Below are positions 23,284-31,620 of a stretch of 32,404 bases of DNA, piece by piece. Position 1 is the stretch's first letter; each line of letters starts with the position of its first letter. Origin of the DNA: Gemmatimonadota bacterium (lineage in GTDB: Bacteria; Gemmatimonadota; Gemmatimonadetes; Gemmatimonadales; GWC2-71-9). The notes beneath the pieces are model-generated. The model saw only the letters and a program-made list of their open reading frames with translations. It searched no databases and was not told the origin of the DNA. The position numbers were made by a program, and so were the translations under genes. Location of the stretch: positions 1 through 32,404 of the forward strand of contig JACQVB010000018.1 of the NCBI GenBank assembly GCA_016209985.1. Reading direction: 5' to 3'.

Positions 23284-24228
23284 TCAGCCCGGCACCATCT
23301 CCTGCAACCGTTTCGGCTCCTCTCCCAGCCACTCCGGGTTGGTCGCCGTCGAGTCGAAGATGGACGTAGTCTTGAACAACTCCCACTGGCCATGCGCGGC
23401 GGCGTTGGCGGTCTTGGCCAGCAGCGCGCTTAGCGCAGCTTCGCTCATCGGGCGGAAGGTGCGGGCGGCGTCCAGCGCCTGGTTGAGGATTCTCATACTG
23501 TCCACGCCGGCGATCACCACCGAGGTCGGCAGGTTGAGGGCGTAGTGCAGACATTCAATCGGCGTCACGGTCTTCGACTTGAGGATGAGGCCGTTGGCCA
23601 TGCTCTTCATGCCCAGCACGCCGATCTTGTCCTTTACCAATTCCGGCAGAACCAGCTTCTCGAAGCTACGGTAGTGTGCGTCCATCACGTTGAGCGGCAT
23701 CTGGACGGTGTCCATCTGGAAGCCGCGCTCGCGGGCCACCTCGAGCATGTGCAGGTGGATGCGGGGGTCCTTGTGGCCGGTGAAGCCGATGTAACGAAGC
23801 TTGCCCGCTTCTCGCGCCTTTTCCAGCGCGTGCTGCGCGCCTTCCAGATCAAAAATGCGGTGGGGATCTTCGAACCGGATGATTTCATGATGCTGGACCA
23901 GATCGATGTAATCGGTTTGCAGCCGGCGCAGCGATTCGTTGAGCTGGCGGGTGGCTGACGCCGCAGACCGGCCGTCGATCTTGGTCATGAGGAAGACCTT
24001 CTGGCGGTAGCCCGCCCGCAGCGCCTTGCCCATGCGGCGCTCGCTGGCGCCGTTGTTGTAGTCCCAGGAGTTGTCCAGAAAGTTGATGCCGCCGTCGATC
24101 GCGCTGCGGACGATGCGAATCGCGAGCTTCTCGTCCACTTTGCTGATGCCCAGGTGCCAGCCGCCGATCCCGATGGCGGAGACGCGCTCGCCGGTGGAGC
24201 CGAGGGTACGGTAGGGAACGTCGAACAT
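23284..24228 (-). CDS. Aldo/keto reductase (second, distinct subgroup)
   Basis: This encodes a 314-residue AKR with the tetrad D52 (FLDNSWDYNNG), Y57, K83 (LMTKIDGR) and H114 (LVQHHEI). GGINFLDNSWDYN and the SMRILNQALDAAR C-terminal cofactor helix fit the subgroup often annotated simply as oxidoreductase. A C-terminal tail (~285-314) exceeds the barrel. It is only distantly similar to the aldo/keto reductase at 15460. ATG 24228 is preceded by GAGGAG at 7-8 bases. It lies 19 bases downstream of the broken DUF4112 gene and may share its transcript. Confidence 0.92.
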   Translation of the reverse strand: MFDVPYRTLGSTGERVSAIGIGGWHLGISKVDEKLAIRIVRSAIDGGINFLDNSWDYNNGASERRMGKALRAGYRQKVFLMTKIDGRSAASATRQLNESLRRLQTDYIDLVQHHEIIRFEDPHRIFDLEGAQHALEKAREAGKLRYIGFTGHKDPRIHLHMLEVARERGFQMDTVQMPLNVMDAHYRSFEKLVLPELVKDKIGVLGMKSMANGLILKSKTVTPIECLHYALNLPTSVVIAGVDSMRILNQALDAARTFRPMSEAALSALLAKTANAAAHGQWELFKTTSIFDSTATNPEWLGEEPKRLQEMVPG

Positions 24229-24247
24229 AGCTGGCTCCTCGCGAGAG

Positions 24248-24714
24248 TTACGACGGCGTGACCATCCGGAAGAGTGCGGTCACCAGAATCACACCTTCCA
24301 CCGTAATTATCCCGCACATCACGACCACCGCAACCGCCAGCAATGTCATGAAGAGCCGGTCCATCTTGCCGGCCCGCGCCGGATCGGCCAGGTGGCGCTC
24401 GAGGAGTGCCAGGTTGCGCTGGTTGGCCTTCCAGACAAAGTCGAACGCGTCGCCCAGGAATGGAACCGCGCCGACCAGGGAGTCGATCCCGATGTTGATC
24501 GTCATGCGGAGGAGCGTCGCGCGCGGCAGTCCCTGGCCCGCCGCTTCGAGAAGAATCCAACCCGAGAGGATGGCCCCCGCCGCGTCGCCCACACCGGGTA
24601 TCAGCCCGATGAGGGGGGGTCCAGTCCTATCCGGTATCGGGTGCCCGGAATGGGAATGGCGGAGTCGAGCCACCAGGCGAAGCGGCGGAGGCGTTCGAGG
24701 GAAGCGGAGTTCAC
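24248..24714 (-). pseudogene. DUF4112 membrane protein gene, frameshifted at a C7 run
   Basis: Starting from GTG 24714, which overlaps the upstream TGA as GTGA, the frame reads MNSASLERLRRFAWWLDSAI, then PGTRYRIGLDPP, before losing frame at seven C (plus-strand G7, 24613-24619). The next frame resumes at once with LIGLIPGVGDAAGAILSGW, then FLGDAFDFVWKANQRNLALL and a C-terminal hydrophobic helix. Together these make a complete DUF4112 protein (consensus GLDPLIGLIPGVGD). Five C would restore the exact consensus; eight C would restore frame with one extra Pro. The cause may be a true mutation, slippage-based switching or a sequencing error at the homopolymer. DUF4112 has no established function. 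Confidence 0.8.
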
Positions 24715-26138
24715 TTACTCCCGGGCGCGATGTTCTTGTTCGCTCGGAACAGATTCTGCGGATCCCATTTCGCCTTGACGTCGGCCAGTCGGCGATAGTT
24801 CGCGCCATAGGCTGCCTGTACCCGGTCCCCGGTCTCTTCTTCTGTCAAGAAATTGACATATGTCCCGCCGGTGGAGAAACGACGCATATCACTCCAAGCC
24901 GTCCGGGCCCATTCGATGTTTCGCGCGTCGTCATCGGCCCTTTCCCAGGACGCCGCAAGGTTGAGCACCGCGCCGGCGTCGCGGTTGCCCACGGCCGAGT
25001 GATCGGTGGGAAGGCGCGCGATCGCACCACCCAGGGGAAAGAGAAGGACCGCAGAATGCGGCGAGGTGATGCGTCGTCCGTGCTCGAGGACCTTGGCGGT
25101 CAGGTCGGCCGTGATGCCTGGCAGATACTCCGACTTCCAGTAATAGCGCCGCCCCTTGGGTTGGGTCGCGTCGAGCAGGCTTTGCTGCGAGGCATAGGGC
25201 CGCCGCTGGACGATGTCGCCCACCGGGGTGCGAAACTTCTTGAGGGGAGCGACGAGTGTTTCACCATCCGCCACCGAACCGCTGTGACAGACGAATACCG
25301 CGGCGATCGGCTTGCCGTGGAACTCTTTCGCGATCCAGGGAGCCGGCGGCGCGAGACGGAACCCTGCCACCAGGGCCAGCTCTGGAGGGGCCGAGTCGGC
25401 GAGGCGCCGATAGAGCTCGAAGACCTCCTCGGCGTGCTCGCCGGGCCAGGCAATGGCGCCACCGACGATCTCCGGCCCCACGGGCTCCAGCCGATACTCG
25501 AAGCCGGTCACTACTCCGAAGTTGCCGCCACCGCCGCGCAGCCCCCAGAAGAGGTCGGCGTTGTCTTTCTCGCTGGCGCGCACCAGGCGGCCGTCGGCCG
25601 TGACGACGTCCATCGCGAGCACCGTATCGGAGGTCCAACCGAAGCGGCGTGAGAGATACCCGAACCCGCCGCCGAGGGTGAGGCCGGCGATGCCGGTCGC
25701 CGAGACGAAGCCGAAGCAAGCGGCGAGGCCATGGAGCTGGGTCTCGCGGTCCACGTCGCCCAGCAGGCAGCCCGCCTGCGCGCGAGCGACGCGGGCCAAG
25801 GGGTCGACCCACACGCCACGCATCGCCGACATGTCCAGCACCAGCGCGCCGTCTGCGATGGCGAGGCCCGAGATGTTGTGGCCGCCGCCCTTGATCGCCA
25901 GCGGCATATGATGCTCTCGGGCGAAGTTCACGGAGGTCACGACATCCGCGACCCCAAGGCAGCGGGCGATGGCCACGGGCCGGCGATCGATCATGGCGTT
26001 CCAGATGGATCGGGCGTCGTCGTAGCCCGGGTCGGCGGGGAGAAGGAGCGACCCGCGCAGCTTGGGCTTGAGGTCGGCGAGGCCCCCGCCACCCACGACG
26101 ACGGAAGCCACGGGTGCTTTGGCGCTAATGTCGGTCAT
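24711..26138 (-). CDS. FAD-linked oxidase, BBE-type (VAO/PCMH flavoprotein family)
   Basis: This encodes 475 residues. The FAD-binding_4 (PCMH) domain spans ~30-210: PLAIKGGGHNISGLAIADG carries the His that usually bonds the FAD 8-alpha carbon, and ATGIAGLTLGGGFGYLSRRFG is the second FAD block. The usual Cys for the 6-S-cysteinyl bond in two-link members is absent from it, so a single covalent link is expected. The C-terminal berberine-bridge-like segment is present (VKAKWDPQNLFRANKNIAP). Such enzymes oxidise sugars, alkaloid-like or polyketide substrates; the real substrate is unknown. The sequence starts MTDISAKAPVAS with no clear signal. Its TGA overlaps the GTG of the DUF4112 gene. Confidence 0.93.
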   Translation of the reverse strand: MTDISAKAPVASVVVGGGGLADLKPKLRGSLLLPADPGYDDARSIWNAMIDRRPVAIARCLGVADVVTSVNFAREHHMPLAIKGGGHNISGLAIADGALVLDMSAMRGVWVDPLARVARAQAGCLLGDVDRETQLHGLAACFGFVSATGIAGLTLGGGFGYLSRRFGWTSDTVLAMDVVTADGRLVRASEKDNADLFWGLRGGGGNFGVVTGFEYRLEPVGPEIVGGAIAWPGEHAEEVFELYRRLADSAPPELALVAGFRLAPPAPWIAKEFHGKPIAAVFVCHSGSVADGETLVAPLKKFRTPVGDIVQRRPYASQQSLLDATQPKGRRYYWKSEYLPGITADLTAKVLEHGRRITSPHSAVLLFPLGGAIARLPTDHSAVGNRDAGAVLNLAASWERADDDARNIEWARTAWSDMRRFSTGGTYVNFLTEEETGDRVQAAYGANYRRLADVKAKWDPQNLFRANKNIAPGSK

Positions 26139-26172
26139 GGTGTCTCCCAGCTCAGATGGTAGTTATCGATTC

Positions 26173-29100
26173 TCATGCCGCGGCCCGCTCACGAATGTCT
26201 CTGAGAGCGCTGACTAATGCGTCCACCTGCGAGCTGGAGAATACACCCTCGGGACCGTGAGGGTTGATATCGGTGAACGGTGATTCGTAGAGGCGGGCCG
26301 GATCCATCACCCCATGCTCGGTGAGGTGGTCTACGACGAGGTCGAGAAACTCGATCTGATTGGCACTGGGAGTCTTTCCCGCGAGAAAAGCGTTGACCGC
26401 CCGCACGGCCGCTTCACGGTCCATTCCGACCAGCGAGCGAATAAAGAGCCCGAGGCCGGCACTTTCCTGCTTGGCTCGGGCCAAATCCGCTGACGTCCCC
26501 ACCCCCGCCTGGAGCATGATACGCTCCAGCTCCTGGAGATCGGTCGGCGTTAGCGGGAGGTTCCACCGGAGCTTGTGGATCACGACGTGCTTGTCGTGCT
26601 CTCTCAAGAAGGCCCGTGCCTTTGAACGGAACCGCTCGAATCCGGCGCCATCCCCGAATCCAGGCAACTCGACGGCCGTTCCCTCTCCCATCACGTCTTC
26701 GAAGTCGGTATAAACCGGCCGGCGCGCGGTTTTGTCCACGAACTTGGCCAGTGCGCGGAGCCGGCGGCGGACCTGTTCGAGCATGGGCAGGGTGACATCC
26801 TGCCAGTACTCATCGGTCTGAATCTCCTGAATCAGCGCCATCTGCTCGTGCACCATCGGGATGCTGTCCTTCTCCTCCAGGGACGCGGCGATCGTGCGGA
26901 CGCTGTCGCGCAGGCGCTCGAACGAGGGCTCGGCTCGGAGCACCGCGATCTCCAGTCGCAGCATCAGCATGTCGAACCGCTTGGCTTCGAGGTCGTCGTC
27001 CACCAGCTCGGAGGGCAATCCGGCGACCGCGTGGGCCAGTTCCGCGCGATCCTCGTCCGTCAGCTTCTGCCATGCCTCCGCCTTGGCGTACTTCTCGACC
27101 AGCCGCCGCTGCTTGCGAACGATGAAGTTGCCCAGATTCATGGCGGCAACCTGCTGGTGCAGCCAGCGGGCAATCTCCGCCCTGACGTCGCGGGGTTCGT
27201 ATGACGCGGCAGGCTCCTTGACCCGGTCTCCGGCCGCTTCTTTGTCCAGCTCGCCAAGCAGATCCAGGCGGGCGATGAAGAGTCGCGCGCCGAGAGATTG
27301 GACGGTTGCTCCCTCGGTGGTCGTGGGGTTCTGGCCAAAGAACTCCAGGTTGCCACAGTAATCGAACAGGTAGAAACACTCTTTGTTCTTCCCCAGACCG
27401 AATAGACCCGGCCGGAGGCGCGTACCGCGGCCGAGCATCTGCCAGAATTTGGTCTTGGACCGAACCAGCTTGAAGAAGACCAGGTTCACGACCTCGGGGA
27501 TATCGATCCCGGTATCCAGCATGTCCACCGAGATCGCGATGTGGGGAGCCTTCTCGGCCTGGGAGAAGCTGTCGATCAGAGACTGCGTGTATTCGACCTT
27601 GAAGTCGATGACCCGCGCGAACTCACCCTTGTAGTGCGGATAGTTCGCGTTGAAGCGGTCGACAATGAAGTTGGCGTGGTCGTGATTCTTGGCGAAGACG
27701 ATCGTTTTCCCCAGGCGGTCACCGTCGGCGACTTTGAGGCCGCGCGTCATCAGGTGCTCGAGGACCTTGTCTACCGTGTCGATGTTGAAGAGCCATTTGT
27801 TCACGGCCGCCGGGTCCACGCGGTCGGGGACTTCACCATCCTCCGACCACTCCAGCGCGTCCCAGCGGTCCCGGTCCTCTTCCGACAGGTCGGCGTAGGT
27901 GATCCCTTCGCGCTGGAACTTGATCGGGACCGAGACAGCCGCAGCCGGGACCAGGAAGCCGTCGTTCACCGCGTCTTTCAGCTCATACACGTCCGTGGGG
28001 ACCCCTGTCTCCAGCTCGAACAGCGAGTAGGTGTTCCGGTCCACTTCGTCTTTCGGCGTCGCGGTGAGTCCCACGAGCAGAGAATCGAAATACTCGAAGA
28101 TGGCACGGTACTTCTGGTACACTGAGCGGTGTGCCTCGTCGATGATGATCAGATCGAAGTGCCCCACGCCGAACTTCCGCTCGCCGTCCGCCGTCTGATC
28201 GATCAAGCCCATCATCGTGGGATAGGTCGAGACGTACACGCGGCCGCCAGTGTCCTTCTCCGTTACCAGGTTTACGGGTGAGGATGCCGGGAGGTGTTTC
28301 TTGAAGGCGCCGACCGCCTGATTCACCAGGGCTACGCGATCCGCCAGGAAGAGCACGCGCTTGACCCAGTTGCAGCGCATCAGCAGGTCGCAGAGCGCGA
28401 TCACGGTCCGCGTCTTCCCGGCGCCGGTCGCCATGACCACCAGCGCCTTCCGCTCGTGGCCTTCGAACGACTCGGCGATCCGCCGGATGGCCCGGGTCTG
28501 GTAGTAACGCTCCACGATCGCGCCGTCGATCTTGGATTGGCCGAGGGACTGGCGGGTGGTCCGGCGCTGGATGGTCAGCTCCAGCTCGGCCTTTTTGAGG
28601 AATCCCTGGATGGGCCGAGGGGGGTAGCTGATGTCGTCCCAGATCCAGTGCTCGTAGCCGTTGCTGTAGAAGATCACCGGCCGGCGGCCGAACTCCTTTT
28701 CCAGGCAATCGGCGTAGAGCTTGGCCTGCTGCTGTCCGGCGCGGGCGTCCCGCTGGGTGCGCTTGGCTTCGACCAGGGCGAGCGGCTTCCCGTCGTCGCC
28801 CCAGAGCACGTAGTCCACGAAGCCCTTGTCTTCCTTGTTCGGCATGCCCGGGACTTCGTACTCCCGGTCCCGGGGCTGGTCCAGCGGCCACCCGGCTTCC
28901 CGCAGCAGCAGGTCGATGAAGAAGTCGCGGGTCTGGGCTTCGGAATAATCGTGGGTGTCGGGCCTGGCCGCGTTGGCGGCTTTGATCTTGGTGACCTCGT
29001 CCCGGAGCCGTTTGAGCTCCTTGTCCGCCTCGAGGCTATCGGAGAGGGCCGCGTTGAGCAGGGCGTTCTTCTCGGCCAGCTCCGCGGCCATGGCCTGGAG

Positions 29101-29565
29101 CTGGGCTTGGGCTTGCACGGGGCCAGGGCCGGCCGCCGGCAGCTTGGTGGGGTCGAACGCGAGTCCGTCAGGCGGCTTGGCGCCCTTGGCATACGTGCGG
29201 GCGATCCAGAAGCACACGTGGAACAGCTCGCGAACGGTAGAAAGCGCGTCGTACTGCCGGATGGTCTTGTTCTGGTGGACCGCCTGGTTGCCGAGGTCCT
29301 TGATGATGCGAGCCTTGGCGAAGACCGCGGAGCCGACGGAGTTGCGGAAGCTTGGCTCGTGGATCAGGGCACTGAGCTGGGTGTCGTAAGGGAGCTTCAA
29401 GGCGCGGTCGCGCTGGTAGAGCCAGGTCACGGCCAACTCCAGGGCCCGCCGGGCATAGAAGCAGGACGCCCGGGCGTCGGAGTTGGCCAATGCCTCGGCC
29501 CGGGCCGCGGCGTCGTGGACGTCGGGCCATTCGGCCTTCAGGAACGCGAAGTTGGAAATGGTCAA
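26173..29565 (-). CDS. hsdR: Type I restriction endonuclease R subunit with N-terminal DUF4145
   Basis: This encodes the 1130-residue motor/nuclease subunit of a type I restriction system. Residues ~1-130 are a DUF4145 domain (CFYARRALELAVTWLYQ), and a coiled coil follows at ~150-195. The PDDEXK nuclease core follows: D251 (FVDYVLWG) and E267-x-K269 (LVEAKRT). The SF2 translocase has MATGAGKTRT (378-387), DEAHRS (476-481), GLTATP (499-504) and a motif VI QMLGRGTRLRPG. The C-terminal ~200 residues resemble the EcoEI-type R C-domain. The start is a TTG (29565) overlapping the upstream TGA (TTGA). All catalytic motifs are intact. HsdM and HsdS genes lie upstream on the same strand, split from it by a toxin-antitoxin insert. 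Confidence 0.94.
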   Translation of the reverse strand: MTISNFAFLKAEWPDVHDAAARAEALANSDARASCFYARRALELAVTWLYQRDRALKLPYDTQLSALIHEPSFRNSVGSAVFAKARIIKDLGNQAVHQNKTIRQYDALSTVRELFHVCFWIARTYAKGAKPPDGLAFDPTKLPAAGPGPVQAQAQLQAMAAELAEKNALLNAALSDSLEADKELKRLRDEVTKIKAANAARPDTHDYSEAQTRDFFIDLLLREAGWPLDQPRDREYEVPGMPNKEDKGFVDYVLWGDDGKPLALVEAKRTQRDARAGQQQAKLYADCLEKEFGRRPVIFYSNGYEHWIWDDISYPPRPIQGFLKKAELELTIQRRTTRQSLGQSKIDGAIVERYYQTRAIRRIAESFEGHERKALVVMATGAGKTRTVIALCDLLMRCNWVKRVLFLADRVALVNQAVGAFKKHLPASSPVNLVTEKDTGGRVYVSTYPTMMGLIDQTADGERKFGVGHFDLIIIDEAHRSVYQKYRAIFEYFDSLLVGLTATPKDEVDRNTYSLFELETGVPTDVYELKDAVNDGFLVPAAAVSVPIKFQREGITYADLSEEDRDRWDALEWSEDGEVPDRVDPAAVNKWLFNIDTVDKVLEHLMTRGLKVADGDRLGKTIVFAKNHDHANFIVDRFNANYPHYKGEFARVIDFKVEYTQSLIDSFSQAEKAPHIAISVDMLDTGIDIPEVVNLVFFKLVRSKTKFWQMLGRGTRLRPGLFGLGKNKECFYLFDYCGNLEFFGQNPTTTEGATVQSLGARLFIARLDLLGELDKEAAGDRVKEPAASYEPRDVRAEIARWLHQQVAAMNLGNFIVRKQRRLVEKYAKAEAWQKLTDEDRAELAHAVAGLPSELVDDDLEAKRFDMLMLRLEIAVLRAEPSFERLRDSVRTIAASLEEKDSIPMVHEQMALIQEIQTDEYWQDVTLPMLEQVRRRLRALAKFVDKTARRPVYTDFEDVMGEGTAVELPGFGDGAGFERFRSKARAFLREHDKHVVIHKLRWNLPLTPTDLQELERIMLQAGVGTSADLARAKQESAGLGLFIRSLVGMDREAAVRAVNAFLAGKTPSANQIEFLDLVVDHLTEHGVMDPARLYESPFTDINPHGPEGVFSSSQVDALVSALRDIRERAAA

Positions 29566-29720
29566 TCAGTTTCGGCGAGGAGATTCGCGATCAGTCGAGC
29601 TGTCTCCGGTTCGCCGTTCTCAACCAGGGCAACCACCTCGTTTCGAAGCGCCTGGGCAAACAGCCGATCACGCCGGGCCCGTTCAACTATTGTCATCTTG
29701 AAATCCCGGGTGAGTCGCAC
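29562..29720 (-). CDS. Short antitoxin-like regulator, probably truncated
   Basis: GTG 29720 gives 52 residues. VRLTRDFKMTIVERARRDRLFAQAL closely follows the start of a ~100-residue antitoxin family whose members begin LTRDFKETVQARxxRDPxFxxALL and end in a helix-turn-helix. Here the protein stops after the ETARLIANLLAETD helix, so the DNA-binding half is missing. The start is set by GGAGGG (29731-29726), which lies 5 bases before the GTG and in the 11-base gap after the ParE stop. Its TGA overlaps the hsdR TTG, so its translation may drive hsdR. It is either a truncated remnant kept for coupling or a short functional variant. Confidence 0.68.
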   Translation of the reverse strand: MRLTRDFKMTIVERARRDRLFAQALRNEVVALVENGEPETARLIANLLAETD

Positions 29721-29724
29721 GGTG

Positions 29725-29731
29725 TCCCTCC
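29725..29731 (-). promoter_or_regulatory. Shine-Dalgarno GGAGGGA fixing the short regulator start
   Basis: It lies directly after the TAA of the ParE gene and 5 bases before GTG 29720. It decides for this start over the longer upstream frame, which overlaps the toxin gene. Confidence 0.7.
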
Positions 29732-30031
29732 TTAACTCGTTCTCGCGCGCCAACTCTCCGGATCGCGTCGCTGATGATGAACCGCGATGATTATGACCTC
29801 GTCGTCCCGGATGCGGAAGAAGAGGGCATAGGGGAACCGGCGCATGACGCATTGGTGAAAGGCGCCATAGGCCAACGGAAACGCGCGGGGTCGTGATGCA
29901 ATCGCTGCAACGGTGGCATCGAGGGTCCTTGAGAATTCGTCGCCGAGACCTTCTACTTGCTCATCGTACCATTTTCGTGCCGCGCGGACTTCGGCGCGAG
30001 CTTCGCGCCGAAAAACGACGCGCGACGTCAC
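29732..30031 (-). CDS. RelE/ParE-superfamily toxin
   Basis: This encodes a 99-residue toxin-fold protein. FRREARAEVRAARKWYDEQVEGLGDEF is the two-helix start of ParE/RelE. PRAFPLAYGAFHQCVMRRFPYALFFRIRDDEVIIIAVHHQRRDPESW is the conserved beta sheet and C-terminal segment: the FPY-FFRI strand, then AVHHQRRDPxxW. ParE types poison gyrase and RelE types cleave ribosome-bound mRNA; the ParE-like C-terminus favours the former, but this is not certain. GTG 30031 overlaps the antitoxin TGA (GTGA). It sits inside the restriction operon. All conserved positions that I can see are intact. Confidence 0.9.
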   Translation of the reverse strand: MTSRVVFRREARAEVRAARKWYDEQVEGLGDEFSRTLDATVAAIASRPRAFPLAYGAFHQCVMRRFPYALFFRIRDDEVIIIAVHHQRRDPESWRARTS

Positions 30032-30255
30032 TCGTCGTGCTCGAGGAGCTCTTTCTTAATCTGTTCCCAGGGAATGGCTGAGGAAGGATCGCGTTCGTGC
30101 TCGGCCCAGCGGCGGTCCAACTCCGCCCGCAGGTCATCAGTCAGTGGAAGGGCACGGGCATCCTTGGCAATACTGTCCCAGATATCCTCGACGAGCGCAA
30201 TCCGCTGGGCGATGGACAGTTTGCTGTAGTCCGGCTCCCGGACATGCTTGGCCAT
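30028..30255 (-). CDS. Addiction module antitoxin (TIGR02574-type)
   Basis: This encodes 75 residues. YSKLSIAQRIALVEDIWDSIA, then LPLTDDLRAELDRRWAEHERDPSSAIPWEQIKKELL, is the pattern of the 'putative addiction module component' family (consensus LSxxERxxLVEDLWDSIA...LTxxxxxELDRRxxxxExxPxxxxxWExVK). Members are usually encoded just before a RelE/ParE toxin, as here. The ATG 30255 (MAKHVREPDYSKLS) was chosen because the upstream open frame is Pro/Ala-rich shadow of the Uma2 remnant on the other strand. It probably binds and neutralises the next protein and may repress its own promoter, which must lie in the ~30 bases up to the Uma2 remnant or further upstream. Confidence 0.9.
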   Translation of the reverse strand: MAKHVREPDYSKLSIAQRIALVEDIWDSIAKDARALPLTDDLRAELDRRWAEHERDPSSAIPWEQIKKELLEHDE

Positions 30256-30284
30256 ACGTCTAATCTCTAAAGCGGCCGGGTGTG

Positions 30285-30455
30285 GTGCAAGCCGAGCACT
30301 GGATCGTGGATCTCGATGCGCGGCTGGTGGAGCGGTGGCGGCCGGGGGATGAGCGCCCGGAGGTGTTGCGAGAAGACCTGGCATGGCGGCCCGGCGATCA
30401 CGACGCACTTCTGATTGATCTGCGGGGATACTTCGCGGAGGTCCTGGGGGAGTGA
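30285..30455 (+). pseudogene. Uma2-family (DUF820) nuclease gene remnant, C-terminal part
   Basis: Reading the plus strand from GTG 30285, the frame gives 56 residues: VQAEHWIVDLDARLVERWRP, then GDERPEVLREDLAW, ending LLIDLRGYFAEVLGE and TGA. This is the C-terminal part of a Uma2-family PDDEXK-type protein (consensus EYWIVDxxxRxVExxR...L.ID..xxFaevl). The N-terminal ~130 residues with the catalytic acids are missing. The break coincides with the edge of the antitoxin-toxin module. No start or ribosome site supports expression. It fills most of the 204-base gap between hsdS and the antitoxin gene. Confidence 0.78.
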
Positions 30456-30459
30456 AGCG

Positions 30460-31620
30460 TTAAAGCTCGCCGCGAAAGGCTCGGTGCTGAAGCGAAGAGA
30501 ACAAATCGTTAAGCCTTACTTCCGACGCTTGCTGCATTGCCCTCAGACCCTCCAAAGCCTTCACTTGGTTGCCGAATTCACGTTGAAGCGCAACCGGCGG
30601 TACGGGAACCGGTAATTCGCGAAGTTGTCCCATGCTAATGCGAAGACGTGTTTGACCATGAATTCGTCCTCGTGCGCTTCTCTCCGTTGATGGTTCATTG
30701 AGGAGTCCGCACAAGTATTCTCCCGTCGCGATTTCCGGATTTGGTCTCGCCTGGACGCAATCTGCTTTGTTCAGAGCCGACGTCAGCCAGGCTGGTTGAA
30801 TGCATGCTCGAAGGTTCGGGTCGCCTAGCGTCCCTATAAGGACGTCGCCAGGAACGCACTCATGTTTCCGGAGTTTCGCGAAATGCTCGGCGGCGATGTA
30901 TGCCCTGTCCCTATCCAAAAAATGGCCAACGCCAATGTTCTGGAGTCGGATTACTCGTACACCTGAATGCGTATAGTGACAAGACTTGAGGTTAGAGCCG
31001 AAAGGGCCGTCGGAGAACTTGATGGCTAATTCGCCAACCGGGCGCTTTGGCCAATGCCGCGGATTGCTCGCGGGGTCACCGAACATGTCCAGAAAAAGCG
31101 ACCGTTTGAGGTCTTCGACTGTATGGAGGGCGGTGCGTCGCTTGGCCCGCAACACCTCGGCCTGATCCAGAATCGCCGCAATCCGTTGCTGCTCGATTAT
31201 TGGAGGAAGGAAGAGACGGGTTGCTAGAAACTCTCCGCGATTCACGTGCTGCATGGTTGCCCCATGCAAGTGTTTCTGCATCTCGATCAGAGCCATTTCC
31301 AAGGCGTGTCGGAGATACCGCTTGTCGACTCGCTCGGGGTGTGGCAAAACGCGGAAGATGTGCTGGTTGACCAGCGCCACTTCCGGATGGGTCCATTCGA
31401 AAACCCCGAGAGACGCGGACCAAGAGACCAGCAGGTCCCCAGGATGCACGTGATACTTGGTTTCAACCGTCCGCCGGGTGCGGTTGTACGGCTTTGTTGG
31501 ATCGGTCAAGTTCTGAATACGGATGATCGGTTGGCCGGTGTCACCCCAATCGTCAGGTTTGAAGGCAACTCCGTTAATAAACTCCGCGACATTGCCAAGT
31601 TCTTCGAAAACCTGTGTCAC
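30460..31620 (-). CDS. hsdS: Type I restriction-modification specificity subunit S
   Basis: This encodes 386 residues with the two-TRD architecture. The first target-recognition domain is ~1-140. It is followed by the conserved helical spacer LPPIIEQQRIAAILDQAEVL (~138-157) and RRTALHTVEDLKRSLFLDMF. The second TRD is ~185-345, with the C-terminal conserved PVPPVALQREFGNQVKALEG. It directs HsdM and HsdR to a bipartite DNA site. GTG 31620 overlaps the hsdM TGA (GTGA). The gene is visibly less GC-rich than its neighbours, as is usual for horizontally exchanged S subunits. The recognised sequence cannot be predicted. The stop is four bases from the Uma2 remnant. Confidence 0.93.
   Translation of the reverse strand: MTQVFEELGNVAEFINGVAFKPDDWGDTGQPIIRIQNLTDPTKPYNRTRRTVETKYHVHPGDLLVSWSASLGVFEWTHPEVALVNQHIFRVLPHPERVDKRYLRHALEMALIEMQKHLHGATMQHVNRGEFLATRLFLPPIIEQQRIAAILDQAEVLRAKRRTALHTVEDLKRSLFLDMFGDPASNPRHWPKRPVGELAIKFSDGPFGSNLKSCHYTHSGVRVIRLQNIGVGHFLDRDRAYIAAEHFAKLRKHECVPGDVLIGTLGDPNLRACIQPAWLTSALNKADCVQARPNPEIATGEYLCGLLNEPSTERSARGRIHGQTRLRISMGQLRELPVPVPPVALQREFGNQVKALEGLRAMQQASEVRLNDLFSSLQHRAFRGEL

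Noticed and set aside
23159-23554. Extension of the ABC-F frame upstream of 23158
   Set aside because: It runs through repeat DNA and over the reductase gene; the conserved start MTQLVFGSAG is at 23158.
28294-29790. 498-codon plus-strand frame over hsdR
   Set aside because: It is antisense to hsdR, low in family character, and explained by codon bias.
30456-30462. Possible expressed Uma2 gene continuing into hsdS
   Set aside because: The frame stops at 30455 and the N-terminal catalytic part is missing, so it is listed as a remnant.
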